Source of the DNA: SZUA-186 sp039714155
Lineage (GTDB): Bacteria; Pseudomonadota; Gammaproteobacteria; UBA9214
Reading direction: 5' to 3'
NCBI GenBank assembly: GCA_039714155.1
Contig: JBDLJX010000001.1
Coordinates: 1 to 64,000 of the forward strand
DNA length: 64,000 nucleotides
Below are positions 52,833-62,329 of this stretch, in pieces; position 1 is the first letter of the stretch; the number at the start of each line of letters is the position of its first letter. The notes below the pieces were generated by a model. It searched no databases and was not told the origin of the DNA. It saw only the letters and a program-made list of their open reading frames with translations. Made by a program: the position numbers and the translations under genes.

Positions 52833-53171
52833 TCAGTGACTCTCGCTCACCATATTGATAGTGTATTTCGGTATCTCGATGACGAGATCAGTATCATTGA
52901 CCCGCGCCTGGCAACTGAGTCGTGAGTCCGGCTCCAGCCCCCAGGCCTTGTCCAGCAGGTCGTCTTCCTCTTCCTCTGCATCTTCGAGTGAATCGCCGCC
53001 TTCACGAATGTAAACATGGCAGGTTGTACAGGCACAGGATTTCTCACAGGCATGTTCGATTTCGATACCATTGGCGAGCGCGGCATCGCAAATACTGGTT
53101 CCCGACTCGGCCTCGATGACGGCACCGTCCGGGCAAAGTTCTTCATGTGGCAAAAAGATAATTTGTGGCAT
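52833..53171 (-). CDS. fdx: Isc-type [2Fe-2S] ferredoxin
   Basis: An adrenodoxin-like ferredoxin that gives electrons to ISC assembly. From ATG 53171 (MPQIIFLPHEELCPDG) it is 112 residues, with cluster ligands in HACEKSCACTTCHVY and a late LSCQARV, and the acidic stretch DAEEEEDDLLDKAWGL. Its ATG lies just after the hscA stop. A longer frame upstream overlaps hscA and is not needed. Confidence 0.97.
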   Translation of the reverse strand: MPQIIFLPHEELCPDGAVIEAESGTSICDAALANGIEIEHACEKSCACTTCHVYIREGGDSLEDAEEEEDDLLDKAWGLEPDSRLSCQARVNDTDLVIEIPKYTINMVSESH

Positions 53172-53172
53172 A

Positions 53173-55062
53173 TCAGTTTTCGCCTTTCTGTTCAAATTCA
53201 TCAATGCGATGACCGGCCATGGCCTGCCGGATACTGTTATTCATCCGACGCTCAACATACACGGCGCTGGCCTTCTCGACCGCTGCGATTGCTTCCCTGA
53301 TCGCACGATTATCGCTGCCACCGCGGACTGACTCCAGATGCAGGGCCGCAACATCTATCGCGGCGCGTTCACCGGCATCCAGCATGCGATCGCCGTCCTC
53401 GGCGAGCGCTGCCCGCAGCGCCTCCAGCACCCTGTCGGCCTCGACCTGCTGTTCACGCAGGCGCCGCTGTTGCATATCTTCCTGTGCGTGCGCCATGGAG
53501 TCCTTCAACATAGTCTCGATTTCACTGTCACTCAGACCGTAGGACGGCTTGACTTCAATACTGCTTTTTACAGCCGTGGTCTGTTCTTCCGCTGTCACAC
53601 CAAGCAGACCATCAGCATCCACCTGAAATGTCACCCGTATGCGGGCGCCACCGGCTACCAGCGGTGGAATATCGCGCAGTTCAAACCTTGCCAGTGAACG
53701 ACAGTCACTGACCAGTTCCCGCTCACCCTGCACCACATGCAGCGACATGGCGGTCTGACCGTCCTTGAACGTCGTGAATTCCTGGGCGCGTGCCGTCGGA
53801 ATCGTGGTGTTACGTGGAATAATCTTCTCTGCCAGTCCGCCCATGGTCTCCAGTCCGAGTGACAGCGGGATCACGTCCAGCAGCAGCATTTCGTCTTCCG
53901 GTTTGTTGCCGGCGAGGATATCTGCCTGGATGGCCGCGCCGACAGCAACGACCTTGTCAGGGTCGATATCCGCCAGCGGTTCCATGCCAAAAAACCCGCC
54001 GACCTTTTCACGTACGCGCGGCACACGGGTCGAACCGCCCACCATGACCACGGCCTCGATATCCTTTGCCCGGATACCGGCATCGCGTAATGCCCGTCGA
54101 CAGGGGCTCAGGGTTTTCCGGATTAACGGGTCTACCAGGGTGTCGAACTGCGCGCGGGTCAGCTCGCCACTCCAGTTCCGGTCATCATCAAGTGCAACCG
54201 TCACCCCGGTGGCGGACGCTGCCGTCAGGGCCTCCTTGGCATCCCGCGCGACATGCATCAGGCGCCGCATCTGGTGATGCCCGGCATCATCACGGATACC
54301 GGCCTGCTGCATGATCCAGCCGGCGACAGCGCGATCAAAATCATCACCGCCAAGTGCGCTGTCCCCGGCCGTCGACATCACTTCGAACACGCCGCGTTTC
54401 AGGCGCAGAATGGAAATATCAAAAGTGCCGCCACCGAGATCATAAATCGCGGTAACACCCCCGGACTCACGATCGAGCCCATACGCCACTGCGGCTGCCG
54501 TCGGCTCGTTCAGCAGGCGTAACACATTGAGGCCGGCCAGGCGACCGGCATCCCTGGTTGCCTGCCGCTGGGCATCATCGAAATAGGCCGGCACGGTGAT
54601 GACCACACCCTGCAATTCACCACCCAGGCTTTCCTCGGCACGTGCCTTCAATACCCGCAGGATATCGGCCGAAACCTCAACCGGACTGATATTGCCGGCA
54701 GCGGTATGCAACAACGGCATGTTGCTTTCGCCCTCGACAAACGCGTAGGGCATGTGAGTACCCACGTGTTTTACATCCTCGACGCCACGGCCCATGAGGC
54801 GCTTGACCGAGGCGATGGTGTTTAACGGGTCGGTGGTCGCGGCGGCGAGGGCCGTCTTTCCCACTTCCGGTGCACCACTGTCGCGATAACGCACGACCGA
54901 TGGCAACAGGTGCTCGCCGTCGATATCCGGCAGGGTCTCCGCCACACCACTGCGCACACTGGCTACCAGCGAGTTGGTCGTACCGAGATCGATTCCAGCC
55001 GCCAGCCGGTGTTCGTGCGGCGCGGCGGATTCACCCGGTTCTGATATCTGTAACAGCGCCAT
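53173..55062 (-). CDS. hscA: Hsp70-type chaperone HscA
   Basis: The specialised Hsp70 that, with HscB, releases clusters from IscU by binding its LPPVK motif. The 629 residues start with the actin-like ATPase (AAGIDLGTTNSLVAS, IYDLGGGTFDISIL, VVMVGGSTRVPRVRE), followed by the substrate-binding domain (LLLDVIPLSLGLETMGG) and a helical lid. Downstream of hscB, upstream of fdx. Its main client IscU is not encoded in this operon. Confidence 0.97.
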   Translation of the reverse strand: MALLQISEPGESAAPHEHRLAAGIDLGTTNSLVASVRSGVAETLPDIDGEHLLPSVVRYRDSGAPEVGKTALAAATTDPLNTIASVKRLMGRGVEDVKHVGTHMPYAFVEGESNMPLLHTAAGNISPVEVSADILRVLKARAEESLGGELQGVVITVPAYFDDAQRQATRDAGRLAGLNVLRLLNEPTAAAVAYGLDRESGGVTAIYDLGGGTFDISILRLKRGVFEVMSTAGDSALGGDDFDRAVAGWIMQQAGIRDDAGHHQMRRLMHVARDAKEALTAASATGVTVALDDDRNWSGELTRAQFDTLVDPLIRKTLSPCRRALRDAGIRAKDIEAVVMVGGSTRVPRVREKVGGFFGMEPLADIDPDKVVAVGAAIQADILAGNKPEDEMLLLDVIPLSLGLETMGGLAEKIIPRNTTIPTARAQEFTTFKDGQTAMSLHVVQGERELVSDCRSLARFELRDIPPLVAGGARIRVTFQVDADGLLGVTAEEQTTAVKSSIEVKPSYGLSDSEIETMLKDSMAHAQEDMQQRRLREQQVEADRVLEALRAALAEDGDRMLDAGERAAIDVAALHLESVRGGSDNRAIREAIAAVEKASAVYVERRMNNSIRQAMAGHRIDEFEQKGEN

Positions 55063-55091
55063 GTTTGACTAGGTAAATTTTTCCAGTGTAC

Positions 55092-55640
55092 TCAGTCCAG
55101 TTCGTCTTCCAGGGCCGCTTCCAGTTCCTGCGCCTCTTCATCAAGCCGCCGGAAAAACTGCATCTTCATGAGCGTATCGGCCACGGCGTCATGGTCGGTT
55201 TCATCCGCCTCTAGCAGCGCCTGTAAGTCACCGGCAAGGCCATCAAAGTCGCTTGTCACCCGGTCGATGACACTGCCAAGCGCCGCAAACGGATCGGCCG
55301 CAGCACGCACCTCGCCCAGCGCCTCACGCAGCTCCATCTGTTCCATCAGGAAGGCAGCATCGCTGGTGGTGTGATGCTCATCATTGAAGGTATAGCCTGT
55401 CAGCTCCAGCAAATAGCGGCCGCGCCGCAACGGGTCCTTCAGTACCTGATAACCCTCGTTGACCCGGGTGGCCTGCTGCATCGACAGCCGCCGCTCCTGG
55501 TCGCTGGCATTCACGAAGCGGTCAGGATGCACCGCACGCTGCAACTCACGATAGCGGCTGTCCAGTTGCGCCAGATCAACCGTAAAGGACTGCGGCAACC
55601 CGAATAACCCGAAATGCGTTGAGGACAAATCCACAGCCAT
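55092..55640 (-). CDS. hscB: Co-chaperone HscB
   Basis: A J-protein that brings IscU to HscA. The 182 residues have the N-terminal J domain (THFGLFGLPQSFTVDLAQLDSRYRELQRAVHPDRFV, including HPD) and the C-terminal three-helix domain that binds IscU (LLELTGY, FLMEQMELREAL). It follows iscA by 43 bp. Confidence 0.97.
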   Translation of the reverse strand: MAVDLSSTHFGLFGLPQSFTVDLAQLDSRYRELQRAVHPDRFVNASDQERRLSMQQATRVNEGYQVLKDPLRRGRYLLELTGYTFNDEHHTTSDAAFLMEQMELREALGEVRAAADPFAALGSVIDRVTSDFDGLAGDLQALLEADETDHDAVADTLMKMQFFRRLDEEAQELEAALEDELD

Positions 55641-55683
55641 GAAACAACCGTCAGGTTAGCGCGTAAACCAGCGGACGCTGATA

Positions 55684-56007
55684 TCAGACGTTGAAACTTT
55701 CCCCGCAGCCACACAGATCCTTGACGTTGGGATTGTTGAACTGGAAACCCTCGTTCAGACCTTCCTTTGCATAATCCAGTTCGGTGCCATCGAGATACAC
55801 CAGTGACTTGGGGTTAATCAGTATCTTGACGCCATGATCTTCAAAGACGGTGTCGCCCGCTTCGATCTCGTCGGCATATTCGATGACATAGGCCATACCG
55901 GAACAACCCGTAGTCTTGATGCCGAGACGCAGGCCTACGCCCTTGCCGCGTTTGTCGAGGAAGGCCTTGACGCGGGACGCTGCGGCTTCGGTCAGTGTAA
56001 TTGCCAT
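55684..56007 (-). CDS. iscA: Iron-sulfur cluster assembly protein IscA
   Basis: An A-type carrier. The 107 residues hold the three conserved cysteines, Cys35 (TTGCSGMAY), Cys99 and Cys101 (CGCGESF). GAAAGGGCG precedes the ATG. Only 18 bp separate it from the iscS stop, where iscU normally lies. Confidence 0.97.
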   Translation of the reverse strand: MAITLTEAAASRVKAFLDKRGKGVGLRLGIKTTGCSGMAYVIEYADEIEAGDTVFEDHGVKILINPKSLVYLDGTELDYAKEGLNEGFQFNNPNVKDLCGCGESFNV

Positions 56008-56025
56008 GCTGATCGCCCTTTCAGT

Positions 56026-57246
56026 CTAGTGTGCAGCCCACTGCACAGTATCCAGGTCAACACCGTCCTTGTACATTTCCCACAGCGGCGACAGGTCACG
56101 CAACTTGCCTACCTTGTCATGGAGCCGCTCGATGATGTAATCAATTTCATCCCCGGTCGTATAGCGGCCAATGGTAAAACGCAGTGAACTGTGTGCCAGT
56201 TCATCATTGCGGCCAAGCGCACGCAGCACGTAGGACGGCTCCAGACTGGCACTGGTACAGGCGGAACCTGATGACACGGCCATGTCATTCAGCGCCATAA
56301 TGAGGCTTTCGCCTTCAACAAAATTGAAACTGACATTCAGATTGCCCGGCACGCGGTGATCGTAGTCGCCATTCAGGTAAACCTCTTCCATGTCCTTGAG
56401 TCCGTCCCACAGGCGGTCGCGCAGTGTTTGAATACGGGCTTCCTCCTCGACCATTTCTTCCCTGGCAATACGGAAGGCCTCGCCCATGCCGACAATCTGG
56501 TGTGTTGCCAGGGTGCCGGAGCGCATGCCACGCTCATGCCCGCCACCATGCATCTGCGCCTCGAGGCGAACGCGCGGTTTACGGCGTACGTACAGGGCGC
56601 CGATGCCCTTCGGACCGTAAATCTTGTGTGCCGAGAATGACATCAGGTCAACCTTGAGCACCTGCAGGTCAATCGGCAGCTTGCCGGCACTCTGGGCGGC
56701 GTCGACATGGTAGATAATCTTGCGCGAACGGCACAGTTCGCCGATGGCGGCAATATCCTGGATAACACCGATCTCGTTGTTCACGTGCATGACAGACACG
56801 AGGATGGTGTCATCACGCATGGCAGCCTCCAGTCTGGCAAGATCCAGCAGGCCGTTGGGCTCGGGATCCAGGTAGCTAAGCTCGTAGCCTTCACGCTCCA
56901 GCTGGCGGCAGGTATCCAGCACCGCCTTGTGCTCGGTCTTCATGGTAATGATGTGATTGCCCTGCTTCTTGTAGAAGTGCGCAGCGCCCTTGATGGCCAG
57001 ATTGTCGGATTCGGTCGCACCGGACGTCCAGACAATTTCCCGCGGGTCGGCATTGAGCAGTGCAGCGACGTGATTACGGGCTACCTTGACGGCATCGTCT
57101 GCCTGCCAGCCAAAGGTGTGCGAACGTGATGCCGGGTTGCCAAACTGGCCCTGGCGTGTCAGGTAGGTACACATCTTCTCTGCAACACGCTCATCAACCG
57201 GAGTTGTTGCGGAGTAGTCCATGTAAATCGGGATACTGATATTCAT
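56026..57246 (-). CDS. iscS: Cysteine desulfurase IscS
   Basis: A PLP enzyme that takes sulfur from cysteine for clusters, thiouridine and other thio-cofactors. The 406 residues contain the PLP lysine in FSAHKIYGPKG (Lys 208) and the active-site loop Cys in SSGSACTSASLEPSYVLRALG (Cys about 330), with the IscS (not SufS) style. It follows iscR by about 35 bp. iscU, the partner it normally feeds, is not next. Confidence 0.98.
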   Translation of the reverse strand: MNISIPIYMDYSATTPVDERVAEKMCTYLTRQGQFGNPASRSHTFGWQADDAVKVARNHVAALLNADPREIVWTSGATESDNLAIKGAAHFYKKQGNHIITMKTEHKAVLDTCRQLEREGYELSYLDPEPNGLLDLARLEAAMRDDTILVSVMHVNNEIGVIQDIAAIGELCRSRKIIYHVDAAQSAGKLPIDLQVLKVDLMSFSAHKIYGPKGIGALYVRRKPRVRLEAQMHGGGHERGMRSGTLATHQIVGMGEAFRIAREEMVEEEARIQTLRDRLWDGLKDMEEVYLNGDYDHRVPGNLNVSFNFVEGESLIMALNDMAVSSGSACTSASLEPSYVLRALGRNDELAHSSLRFTIGRYTTGDEIDYIIERLHDKVGKLRDLSPLWEMYKDGVDLDTVQWAAH

Positions 57247-57282
57247 ACTTCAAATCCTGTCAGTAGTTTATTGCCGGCGCCA

Positions 57283-57759
57283 TCAGGCCACTGTCTTTTT
57301 CAACGGCAGGGAAGCAAGATTCGCGCTTGCCTGCTGTCGACGAATCACCACAGATACATCGTCCCGCCGGATAAAACCGGCGAGGGTAATGTTGTCGAGA
57401 AAAGCATAGATTTCGTTACCGAGTTTCGCCCAGAGCTCATGGGTGAGACAGCGCTCACCGTCCTGGCAGTCCTCGTTACCGGCACACTGGGTTGCATCGA
57501 TACCTTCGCCAATGGCGGTAATGACATCAGCCACGGAAATATCATCCGGCTTGCGTGACAGCCGGTAGCCGCCACCCGGACCGCGCAGGCCCTCGACCAG
57601 GCCGTGCTTTTTCAGGCGTGCGAACAGCTGTTCCAGGTAGGACAGCGAGATACCCTGATTCTCGGAAATATCCGCCAGCGTCACCGGCCCTTCGGGGTAA
57701 TGAATGGCGAGATCCAGCATGGCTGTTACGGCGTAACGACCTTTTGTTGATAAACGCAT
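57283..57759 (-). CDS. iscR: Iron-sulfur cluster regulator IscR
   Basis: An Rrf2-family repressor that, when it holds a [2Fe-2S] cluster, shuts down the isc operon. The 158 residues have the winged helix (MRLSTKGRYAVTAMLDLA...SLSYLEQLFARLKKHGLVEGLRGPGGGY) and three cluster cysteines, Cys92, Cys98 and Cys104, all present. First gene of the operon. Confidence 0.97.
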   Translation of the reverse strand: MRLSTKGRYAVTAMLDLAIHYPEGPVTLADISENQGISLSYLEQLFARLKKHGLVEGLRGPGGGYRLSRKPDDISVADVITAIGEGIDATQCAGNEDCQDGERCLTHELWAKLGNEIYAFLDNITLAGFIRRDDVSVVIRRQQASANLASLPLKKTVA

Positions 57760-57811
57760 GATTTCTGACCTGAATAAGTACCTGATCAGCCGTCATCAGG
57801 GGTAACGTGAA

Positions 57812-57836
57812 ATAACCTAGTAAAATGATCAGGTAT
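57812..57836 (-). promoter_or_regulatory. Predicted type 1 IscR-binding site upstream of iscR
   Basis: On the minus strand, ATACCTGATC...CTAGGTTAT is an imperfect 25-bp palindrome that agrees at about 20 positions with the published type 1 IscR consensus as I recall it. It lies about 50 bp before iscR, where autoregulation is known in E. coli. A second palindrome (cctgat, eight bases, atcagg) lies at 57781-57800. Confidence 0.55.
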
Positions 57837-57908
57837 AAGTATGCGGTAATCCTGAACGACTATCAAGTCGCAGCATCGGAAGGCACGGCGGAAAGACCCG
57901 ATAAAAAA

Positions 57909-58430
57909 TCAGGATTCTGCAATCAGCAGCGAGGGCTCCAGTGCCGCATCCGCATCATCAATACATATCGAGGCACTGTCGGGGTGGAAACGATGCCCCT
58001 GCAGCAGGCAGTACCCCAGCCATTTCTGCAGAAAGCGGTTCATGCGCCATTTCTCATCAATTGTATAGCGGTGATACATGCGGTTGTACTCGGCATGGCG
58101 CAGCCCGCGGCGGCGGCCACAGGCAATGACCTCGCCGACCTGGGCATCATGGTAAATGCGCACTCGCATGTCAGGGGCCGGGAAACGTCCCTCTTCATCA
58201 TGAAACCGGTAGGTAAGATTCAGGGTAGTTGTAAACTTGCAGCGTTCGGCAATACGCAGGTACAGGTCCAGCGCACCCGGCGTACTGGAGACAACCGCGG
58301 CAGGAATGTTGTCCAGATCAGGCACCAGATTGCGCAGCCTTATATAGTTACATTCATACAATTCCATCAGACCGGCAAACGTCCGCGGCGGAATGGTATA
58401 AATGTCAGCTTGTCGCAATGTGCATCTCAT
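57909..58430 (-). CDS. yqiB: DUF1249 (YqiB-like) protein
   Basis: A 173-residue soluble protein resembling E. coli YqiB: LMELYECNYIRLRNLVPDL, MRVRIYHDAQVGEVIACG, DEKWRMNRFLQKWLGYCLLQGHRF. There is no catalytic motif and the function is unknown. It is longer than YqiB (about 140 residues), mostly from a C-terminal tail. It is transcribed toward iscR and divergently from glcD. Confidence 0.88.
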   Translation of the reverse strand: MRCTLRQADIYTIPPRTFAGLMELYECNYIRLRNLVPDLDNIPAAVVSSTPGALDLYLRIAERCKFTTTLNLTYRFHDEEGRFPAPDMRVRIYHDAQVGEVIACGRRRGLRHAEYNRMYHRYTIDEKWRMNRFLQKWLGYCLLQGHRFHPDSASICIDDADAALEPSLLIAES

Positions 58431-58565
58431 CTTGCCATCATAGCATGCCGGATAAAATAACTGCCTCTATACATGCATCCTGATTTATAGTAACGGGATA
58501 AATATCGGCGCAATGCGACAGATCTTGATTGCGGTCCCTGCTGCGCCCGCACGCCAGTTGAAACA

Positions 58566-60038
58566 ATGACAAACACCAGCCATACACCGGATAACGGCAT
58601 CATCGAACTGCTGCGGAGGCAACTGCCGGCAGAGTGTGTACTGTCGTCAGTCGAAGAACTGCGCCCCTATGAATGTGATGGCCTGTCGGCCTACCGTAAC
58701 CTGCCGCTGGTCGTCGTCATCCCGGAAACCCTGGACCAGGTACGGACCGTACTGCAACTGTGTTCGGCAAATCGTGTGGCAGTCGTTGCCCGTGGCGCCG
58801 GCACCGGTCTGTCAGGCGGTGCCCTGCCAATATCCGATGGCGTCCTGTTGAGCATGGCGCGCTTCAAACGCATCATTGATATCGACACCGAAAACCGCAC
58901 GGCCCGTGTACAACCCGGGGTAACCAATCTGTCGATATCAGCAGCAGCCGCACCCCATGGTTTGTATTACGCGCCGGACCCCTCTTCGCAGATTGCCTGT
59001 TCCATTGGCGGCAACGTCGCGGAAAATGCCGGTGGTGTACATTGCCTGAAATACGGTCTGACCGTGCATAACATCCTGCGGCTCGAAATACTCACCATGG
59101 ACGGCCAGCGCCTGACCATTGGCAGCCAGGCACTGGACAGTCCCGGCTATGACCTGCTGGCACTGCTGACCGGTTCCGAGGGCCTGCTCGGTATCATCAC
59201 CGAAATCACGGTCAAGCTGCTGCCGCTGCCGCAAGCCGCGCAGGTGGTACTGGCCGCGTTCGATTCCGTAGAAGCCGCCGGCACTGCGGTAACTGCCACC
59301 ATTGCCAGTGGCATTATCCCGGCAGGGCTGGAATTACTCGACAATCCGGCCATCAAGGCCGTGGAAAAATTCACGCATACCGGTTATCCGGAACAGGCCG
59401 CTGCCATCCTGCTGTGCGAAGTCGATGGTTCACAGGATGATGTCGATACCCAGATCAAACGTATCAACCAGGTGTTCAGGGATGCCGGCGCCACCGAACT
59501 GCAGGTGTCACACAACGAGACCGAACGCCAGCGCTTCTGGGCCGGACGCAAGGCAGCCTTCCCGGCCATGGGCCGCCTGTCACCCGATTATTACTGCATG
59601 GATGGCACCATCCCGCGCAAGCACCTGGCCAGGGTATTGAACGGTATCGCCAGCCTGTCCGCGGAATACGCTCTGCCCATCTGCAACGTGTTTCACGCCG
59701 GTGATGGCAACCTGCATCCGCTGATCCTGTACGATGCCAATACCGCCGGTGAACTGGAGCGTACCGAAGAACTCGGCGGCAAAATACTGGAACTGTGCGT
59801 CGCGGTCGGTGGCACGATCACCGGCGAACACGGTGTCGGACTCGAAAAAATCAACCAGATGTGCGTACAGTTCAACAGTGAGGAACTGACACAATTTCAC
59901 GCCGTCAAGCATGCCTTCGACCCGCAGTCCCTGCTCAATCCCGGCAAGGCAATCCCGACACTGCACCGCTGTGCCGAGTTCGGCGCCATGCACGTACATG
60001 GCGGCAAACTGCCACACCCGGAACTCGAGCGCTTCTGA
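58566..60038 (+). CDS. glcD: Glycolate oxidase subunit GlcD
   Basis: The FAD-binding subunit of glycolate dehydrogenase, which oxidises glycolate to glyoxylate. The 490 residues are an FAD_binding_4 / FAD-oxidase C protein with the nucleotide motif VVARGAGTGLSGGALPISDGV, PDPSSQIACSIGGNVAENAGG, GDGNLHPLILYD and GTITGEHGVGLEK near the end. It starts glcDEF-rhdA, with glcE 5 bp on. Confidence 0.95.
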   Translation: MTNTSHTPDNGIIELLRRQLPAECVLSSVEELRPYECDGLSAYRNLPLVVVIPETLDQVRTVLQLCSANRVAVVARGAGTGLSGGALPISDGVLLSMARFKRIIDIDTENRTARVQPGVTNLSISAAAAPHGLYYAPDPSSQIACSIGGNVAENAGGVHCLKYGLTVHNILRLEILTMDGQRLTIGSQALDSPGYDLLALLTGSEGLLGIITEITVKLLPLPQAAQVVLAAFDSVEAAGTAVTATIASGIIPAGLELLDNPAIKAVEKFTHTGYPEQAAAILLCEVDGSQDDVDTQIKRINQVFRDAGATELQVSHNETERQRFWAGRKAAFPAMGRLSPDYYCMDGTIPRKHLARVLNGIASLSAEYALPICNVFHAGDGNLHPLILYDANTAGELERTEELGGKILELCVAVGGTITGEHGVGLEKINQMCVQFNSEELTQFHAVKHAFDPQSLLNPGKAIPTLHRCAEFGAMHVHGGKLPHPELERF

Positions 60039-60042
60039 CAGC

Positions 60043-61098
60043 ATGGAACAACTGATTGCGTCATACCGCGAGACACTGGCATCTGCCACGCAGAGTGACA
60101 CGGCGTTGCGTATTCATGGCAGCAACAGCAAGGCATTCTACGGCCGTCCTGTAAATGCCACCGCACTGGATGTCAGCGGCTACACGGGCATCCTCGACTA
60201 TTCACCCCCGGAACTGGTGGTATCGGCACGCGCCGGCACCCGCCTGGCAGACCTGGACGCAGCGCTGGCAGCAGAAAACCAGCTGCTGCCATTCGAACCG
60301 CCCCGTTTCGGCCCTGATGCCACCCTTGGCGGGACCATTGCCTGCGGCCTGTCCGGACCGCGCCGTCCCTATGCCGGCGCCGCACGCGACTACGTACTGG
60401 GTATTACCTGCCTGAACGGCAAGGGTGAATTACTGCGCTTTGGTGGCCAGGTCATGAAAAACGTGGCCGGCTATGACCTGTCACGCACCCTGACCGGTTC
60501 ACATGGAACCCTGGCGGTACTGCTCGACATCACACTCAGGATCCTGCCGCGCCCGGAAACCGAACTGACACTGTGCCGGCCTGCCGATGAAGCCGGCGCC
60601 ATACGGTTATTCAACCGCTGGGCGGGACAACCGCTGCCGCTGTCGGCCGGCTGTTATCACAACGGCCGCCTGCTGGTACGTCTGTCCGGCTTTGAACAGG
60701 GCGTCCGCGCTGCTGCTGCAACAGTCGGTGGCGACGAGGTCACGGACGGCCAGTCATACTGGGAAAGTCTGCGTGAGCACCGGCTGGATTTCTTCAGCGG
60801 AGAACAACCCCTGTGGCGGCTATCGGTACCGCCAGCGACGCCACCACTGCAACTGGAAGGCCAACCCCTGCTCGACTGGGGTGGTGCGCAGCGGTGGCTG
60901 ACAAGCGACCTGCCAGCCAGCACCATCCGCGCAGCGGCAACCGCAGCCGGCGGCCATGCCACCTGTTTCCGTGCTGCCGGCCGTGACGATGTCTTCCAGC
61001 CACTGTCAGCTGACATGCTGGCCCTGCAGCAACGCCTGAAGGCCAGTTTCGATCCGGCCGGCATCCTCAATCCCGGCCGCATGTACCCCGGCCTGTAA
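60043..61098 (+). CDS. glcE: Glycolate oxidase subunit GlcE
   Basis: The second, smaller FAD-binding subunit. From ATG 60043 (MEQLIASYRETLASATQSDTALRIHGSNSKAFYG) it is 351 residues, with the family motifs FEPPRFGPDATLGGTIACGLSGPRRP, GGQVMKNVAGYDLSRTLTGSHGTL and the C-terminal FDPAGILNPGRMYPG. ATG 60043, just past the glcD stop, is chosen over a longer overlapping frame. Confidence 0.95.
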   Translation: MEQLIASYRETLASATQSDTALRIHGSNSKAFYGRPVNATALDVSGYTGILDYSPPELVVSARAGTRLADLDAALAAENQLLPFEPPRFGPDATLGGTIACGLSGPRRPYAGAARDYVLGITCLNGKGELLRFGGQVMKNVAGYDLSRTLTGSHGTLAVLLDITLRILPRPETELTLCRPADEAGAIRLFNRWAGQPLPLSAGCYHNGRLLVRLSGFEQGVRAAAATVGGDEVTDGQSYWESLREHRLDFFSGEQPLWRLSVPPATPPLQLEGQPLLDWGGAQRWLTSDLPASTIRAAATAAGGHATCFRAAGRDDVFQPLSADMLALQQRLKASFDPAGILNPGRMYPGL

Positions 61099-61103
61099 GT
61101 GTT

Positions 61104-62327
61104 ATGCAGACCTCGCTGACAGCCAGCTTTCTCGAGACCCCGGCCGGCAAGGCTGCTGACGAAATCCTGCGCAACTGCGTGCACTGCGGTTTCTGCAACG
61201 CCACCTGTCCGACCTACCAGCTGACCGGCGACGAACTCGACGGACCGCGCGGGCGTATCTATCTCATCAAGCAGATGCTGGAAGGCAACACACCGTCGGC
61301 AGCCACCCGCATTCACCTCGATCGCTGCCTGACCTGTCGGGCCTGCGAAACCACCTGCCCGTCCGGCGTCGAGTACCACACTCTGCTCGATACCGGCCGC
61401 GAATTGATTGAGACACGCGTGCCGCGTCCGGTGATGACTCAACTGCAACGCTGGCTGCTCCGCAAGGGGCTGACCAATCGCCGGCTGTTCACGTCGGCGC
61501 TGCGGCTTGGTCAGGCATTGCGGCCGCTTCTGCCGGCAACACTCAGGCAGAAAATCCCGCTACGCCAGGCACACCGGCAAGCGGCGCTGTTTCACGCCCA
61601 CCCGCGCAGCATGCTGCTGCTCGACGGCTGTGTGCAGCCGGCACTGGCCCCGAGTATCAACACCGCCACCCGCAGGGTCCTCGATGCGCTCGGGATCAAT
61701 ACCATTATTGCCCGCAACAGCCGCTGTTGCGGCGCCGTCAGCCACCACCTTGGCGCAGGCAATGAGGCCCGGCGATTCATGCGCCGCAATATCGATGCCT
61801 GGTGGCCGGCAATCAACAACGGTGCCGAGGCCATCGTTATTACCGCCAGCGGTTGTGCCCCCATGGTCAAGGACTACGGCACGCTGCTGGCAGACGACCC
61901 TGACTATGCTGACAAGGCAGCCCGTGTCAGTGCACTGGCAAAGGATATCAGTGAAGTGATTGCGGCCGAACCAATCGATAAACAACTGGCAAGCGACGCC
62001 AATAGACAGGCCATCGCCTTTCATTCACCGTGCAGTCTGCAACACGGTCAGAAAATTACCGGCAGCGTGGAGACCATACTGCAAAAAGCGGGCTACCGCC
62101 TGCAGCCGGTTGCCGACAGCCACTTGTGCTGCGGCTCGGCCGGCACCTGGTCTATCCTGCAACCGGCCATGGCAAATGAGTTGCGTGACAACAAGCTGGC
62201 CGCCCTGCAGGCCGGTCAACCGGATATCATCGCCACCGCCAATATCGGCTGCCTGATGCACATGGCCAGTCATGCACAGGTGCCGGTCAAACACTGGATT
62301 GAACTACTGGAACCCGAGGCAAATTGA
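61104..62327 (+). CDS. glcF: Glycolate oxidase iron-sulfur subunit GlcF
   Basis: The electron-transfer subunit. The 407 residues have two [4Fe-4S] motifs, CVHCGFCNATCP and CLTCRACETTCP, and two CCG-type repeats (NSRCCGAVSHH; DSHLCCGSAG) typical of quinone-linked CCG proteins. It lies 5 bp after glcE, and its TGA nearly touches rhdA. Confidence 0.96.
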   Translation: MQTSLTASFLETPAGKAADEILRNCVHCGFCNATCPTYQLTGDELDGPRGRIYLIKQMLEGNTPSAATRIHLDRCLTCRACETTCPSGVEYHTLLDTGRELIETRVPRPVMTQLQRWLLRKGLTNRRLFTSALRLGQALRPLLPATLRQKIPLRQAHRQAALFHAHPRSMLLLDGCVQPALAPSINTATRRVLDALGINTIIARNSRCCGAVSHHLGAGNEARRFMRRNIDAWWPAINNGAEAIVITASGCAPMVKDYGTLLADDPDYADKAARVSALAKDISEVIAAEPIDKQLASDANRQAIAFHSPCSLQHGQKITGSVETILQKAGYRLQPVADSHLCCGSAGTWSILQPAMANELRDNKLAALQAGQPDIIATANIGCLMHMASHAQVPVKHWIELLEPEAN

Positions 62328-62329
62328 AT

